From: Bacteroidales bacterium UBA5537 | GTDB taxonomy: Bacteria > Bacteroidota > Bacteroidia > Bacteroidales > Lentimicrobiaceae | Assembly (NCBI GenBank): GCA_002426025.1 | Contig: DINP01000044.1 | Location: forward strand, 1-16,254 | Reading direction: 5' to 3' | Length of the DNA stretch: 16,254 nucleotides | Shown here: positions 14,147-16,254 of the stretch, piece by piece | How positions within the stretch are numbered: the stretch's first letter is position 1 | How the letters are laid out: the number at the start of each line of letters is the position of its first letter | The notes under the pieces: model-generated | Seen by the model: only the letters and a program-made list of their open reading frames with translations | Told to the model about the DNA's origin: nothing | Databases searched by the model: none | Translations under genes and position numbers: made by a program

Positions 14147-16254
14147 ATGAAAATAATCATAGCTTCAATCAGCATGCTATTGTTGATGCTTGCGCATTCT
14201 GCTCTTGGCCAGGGCCAGATAAGCGGAAAGATTGTAGAGCGCGACCCCAATAATAAGATAATTCCCCTGCCGTTTGCCAATGTGCATTGGGCTGGTACAC
14301 AAACAGGCACGGTAGCCGATGAGTATGGACGTTTTTCCATTGAAAAACCACATGGTAAATCAGCAAAACTGGTGACGAGTTTTGTAGGTTATCTAAACGA
14401 TACATTGCTTGTTGCTTCAACTGGCAAGAGTGTTGAAATTGAACTTCAAAAGGGAAGCCAGCTTGAAACAGTCGAGATTAAAGAACGGATGGCGGGTAGT
14501 TATATTTCGTCACTAAAACCAATTAAAACCGAGGTTATCACTACAGCAGGGCTGCAAAAATTAGCCTGTTGCAATCTTTCTGAGAGTTTTGAAAACAACG
14601 CCACGGTTGATGTCGGCTTTTCAGATGCAGTAACCGGTGCCAAACAAATACAGATGCTTGGGCTTGCCGGTGTTTACAGCCAGTTGATGGTTGAGAATAT
14701 CCCGTTTACTCGGGGACTCGGTTCTGCATTCGGGTTAAGTTACATTCCCGGTACCTGGATGGAATCCATACAGGTTTCCAAAGGGACTTCTTCGGTTATC
14801 AATGGTTATGAGTCCACCACCGGTCAGATAAACGCCGAATTCAGAAAACCAGACAATACCGACCGGTTCTTTTTAAACCTGTATGGTAATAGCGAAGGAC
14901 GCTACGAAATCAATACTCATGCATCACACATCATCCGCGAGGACAAGCTTAGCACTGAAGTACTTGCCCATGCTTCAGGCCAGTTTAATCGGGTTGATAT
15001 GAACGACGATGGTTTTCTGGATCAACCGCTTTCGCGACAAATTAATGTTTCGAACCGCTGGAATTACGAAAAACATGGAGTGACCGAATCGAAATTTGGA
15101 ATTAACTTTTTGCACGACGAGCGCGATGGAGGACAGCTTGTTGGTCTAAAAACCGATGAGGCTATCGAAAACGGGAGTTATGTGATGAAGCTGCGCACCA
15201 ACCGTGCCCAGGTTTACGATAAAACCGGTTTTATATTCCGTAATATAGAAAATGCCAGTCTTGGGTTGATATTCAGTGGTTTATATCATGAACAGGAATC
15301 TGTATTCGGACATTCAGAATACAACGCCCGCCAGCTTGGTTTTTACGGAAACGCAATTTTTCAGTCACAAATCGGAAATCCGGCACATACCTATAATACA
15401 GGTGTTAGCCTGATGTACGATAATTATGATGAATCGTTCCGCGATACCACCTTCAATCGGATAGAATCGGTGCCTGGTGTTTTTGCTCAATATACTTATA
15501 ATCCCAGCGATAAACTGAGTATAATTGCCGGAATCAGGGTTGATCATCATAATAAATACGGAACAATTGTTACCCCACGCTTACATGCCAAGGTTAACCT
15601 TTTCGAAAAAACTGTTTTGCGCGGTTCCGTTGGTAAAGGTTATCGTAGCGCCTCAGTTCTGGCTGAAAATACCGGTATGTTGCTAAGTTCACGACAGTTG
15701 ATTTTTCGCGGGGATTTCGCTATGGAAGAGGCCTGGAATTATGGTTTGAATATTACTCAAACCATTAAAATAAGCGAAAAGCGGGATGCAGTGTTTTCTG
15801 CAGACTTTTACAGGACCGATTTTATAAACCAGGTAATTATTGATCTTGATCAATCGTTTGACAGAATGGTGATTTATAACCTTGATGGAAAGTCCTACTC
15901 CAACAGCTTCCAGGTGAACGCTGAAGCCGCACTTTTTGAGCGGTTTGACATTACACTGGCCTATCGTCTTAACGATGTCCGTGCGACAACCGATGGTGAA
16001 CTTCGCGAACGACCGCTGGTTAGCCGGCATAAAGGGCTGTTGACTCTTTCCTATGCCACCCGTTTCGACAAATGGAAAATTGATTTTACCGGTCAATACA
16101 ATGGGCAAACCCGATTGCCCCTCAACACGCCTTTGCTTGCCGAAGCTGGCTACGGTGAATATTCACCCGATTATTTCACCATTCACACCCAGGTTACCCG
16201 CAAGTTTAAAAAATGGGATGCCTACCTGGGTGTTGAAAACCTTACCAATTTTGT
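14147..16254 (+). CDS. TonB-dependent receptor with CarboxypepD-regulatory-like domain (3' end off window)
   Basis: The frame is open for 702 codons from the ATG at 14147 to the right edge. A signal peptide (MKIIIASIS to ALGQ, about 1-21) is followed by a beta-sandwich carboxypeptidase-regulatory-like domain (about 24-105; PFANVHWAGTQTGTVADEYGRFSI) and a plug domain (about 125-235) with the pattern VSKGTSSVINGYESTTGQIN (200-219). The beta-barrel follows, and the last visible residues, GVENLTNF, usually lie within about 30-60 residues of the C-terminus, so little is missing. The plug contains a Cys-Cys pair (C141, C142) in the context LACCNLSESFE, unusual for outer-membrane receptors but one I recall in a Bacteroidota subgroup. 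It would import a substrate across the outer membrane using TonB; the upstream Cys/His-rich protein hints at a metal, but the substrate is unknown. Confidence 0.93.
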   Translation, partial: MKIIIASISMLLLMLAHSALGQGQISGKIVERDPNNKIIPLPFANVHWAGTQTGTVADEYGRFSIEKPHGKSAKLVTSFVGYLNDTLLVASTGKSVEIELQKGSQLETVEIKERMAGSYISSLKPIKTEVITTAGLQKLACCNLSESFENNATVDVGFSDAVTGAKQIQMLGLAGVYSQLMVENIPFTRGLGSAFGLSYIPGTWMESIQVSKGTSSVINGYESTTGQINAEFRKPDNTDRFFLNLYGNSEGRYEINTHASHIIREDKLSTEVLAHASGQFNRVDMNDDGFLDQPLSRQINVSNRWNYEKHGVTESKFGINFLHDERDGGQLVGLKTDEAIENGSYVMKLRTNRAQVYDKTGFIFRNIENASLGLIFSGLYHEQESVFGHSEYNARQLGFYGNAIFQSQIGNPAHTYNTGVSLMYDNYDESFRDTTFNRIESVPGVFAQYTYNPSDKLSIIAGIRVDHHNKYGTIVTPRLHAKVNLFEKTVLRGSVGKGYRSASVLAENTGMLLSSRQLIFRGDFAMEEAWNYGLNITQTIKISEKRDAVFSADFYRTDFINQVIIDLDQSFDRMVIYNLDGKSYSNSFQVNAEAALFERFDITLAYRLNDVRATTDGELRERPLVSRHKGLLTLSYATRFDKWKIDFTGQYNGQTRLPLNTPLLAEAGYGEYSPDYFTIHTQVTRKFKKWDAYLGVENLTNF

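Noticed and set aside
1..16254. Mobile elements, CRISPR arrays, tRNA or rRNA genes
   Set aside because: No transposase or integrase frame, regular spacer-repeat pattern, or recognisable structural RNA was found on either strand.

Overview
The window looks like chromosomal DNA of a Bacteroidota bacterium, probably an environmental anaerobe or facultative anaerobe. The evidence is: Bacteroidota-type promoter motifs (TAnnTTTG) ahead of several genes; a TonB-dependent receptor with an N-terminal carboxypeptidase-regulatory-like domain; separate nuoC and nuoD genes in an operon with no nuoE, nuoF or nuoG; and moderate-to-low GC with AT-rich intergenic gaps. The genus cannot be told from the sequence alone. 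No rRNA, tRNA, CRISPR array, transposase or integrase gene was seen.

Layout. From right to left on the minus strand, 13215 to 3159 is an uninterrupted nuoA-B-C-D-H-I-J-K-L-M-N operon. It encodes an 11-subunit respiratory complex I: the membrane proton-pumping arm plus the quinone-reducing connecting module, without the NADH-oxidising NuoEFG module. A 122-residue conserved-looking hypothetical gene (3044 to 2676) follows, with its own candidate promoter in a small repeat-rich gap. Next on the same strand are a seven-heme NapC/NirT-type inner-membrane cytochrome (2421 to 922) and an atypical SDR/NAD(P)-binding epimerase-like gene that runs off the left edge (840 to 1).

To the right of nuoA is a divergent intergenic region of about 307 bases. 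It holds a perfect 11-bp inverted repeat lying over the likely nuoA promoter. On the plus strand come a small exported Cys/His-rich protein (13523 to 13975) and a TonB-dependent receptor (14147 to the right edge, truncated) that carries an unusual Cys-Cys pair in its plug domain. This pair looks like an outer-membrane uptake locus, possibly for a metal.

How the parts may work together (inference): complex I without NuoEFG probably takes electrons from ferredoxin, flavodoxin or an unidentified partner and reduces quinone while pumping ions. The heptaheme membrane cytochrome downstream is of the type that oxidises the quinol pool and passes electrons to periplasmic acceptors. The two could form a short electron-transfer chain, but only their neighbourhood and shared strand support this. 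The clearest sequence oddities are loss of the conserved TM7 lysine in NuoM, a CX3CH first heme motif in the cytochrome, the dyad over the nuoA promoter, and the Cys-rich protein/receptor pair.
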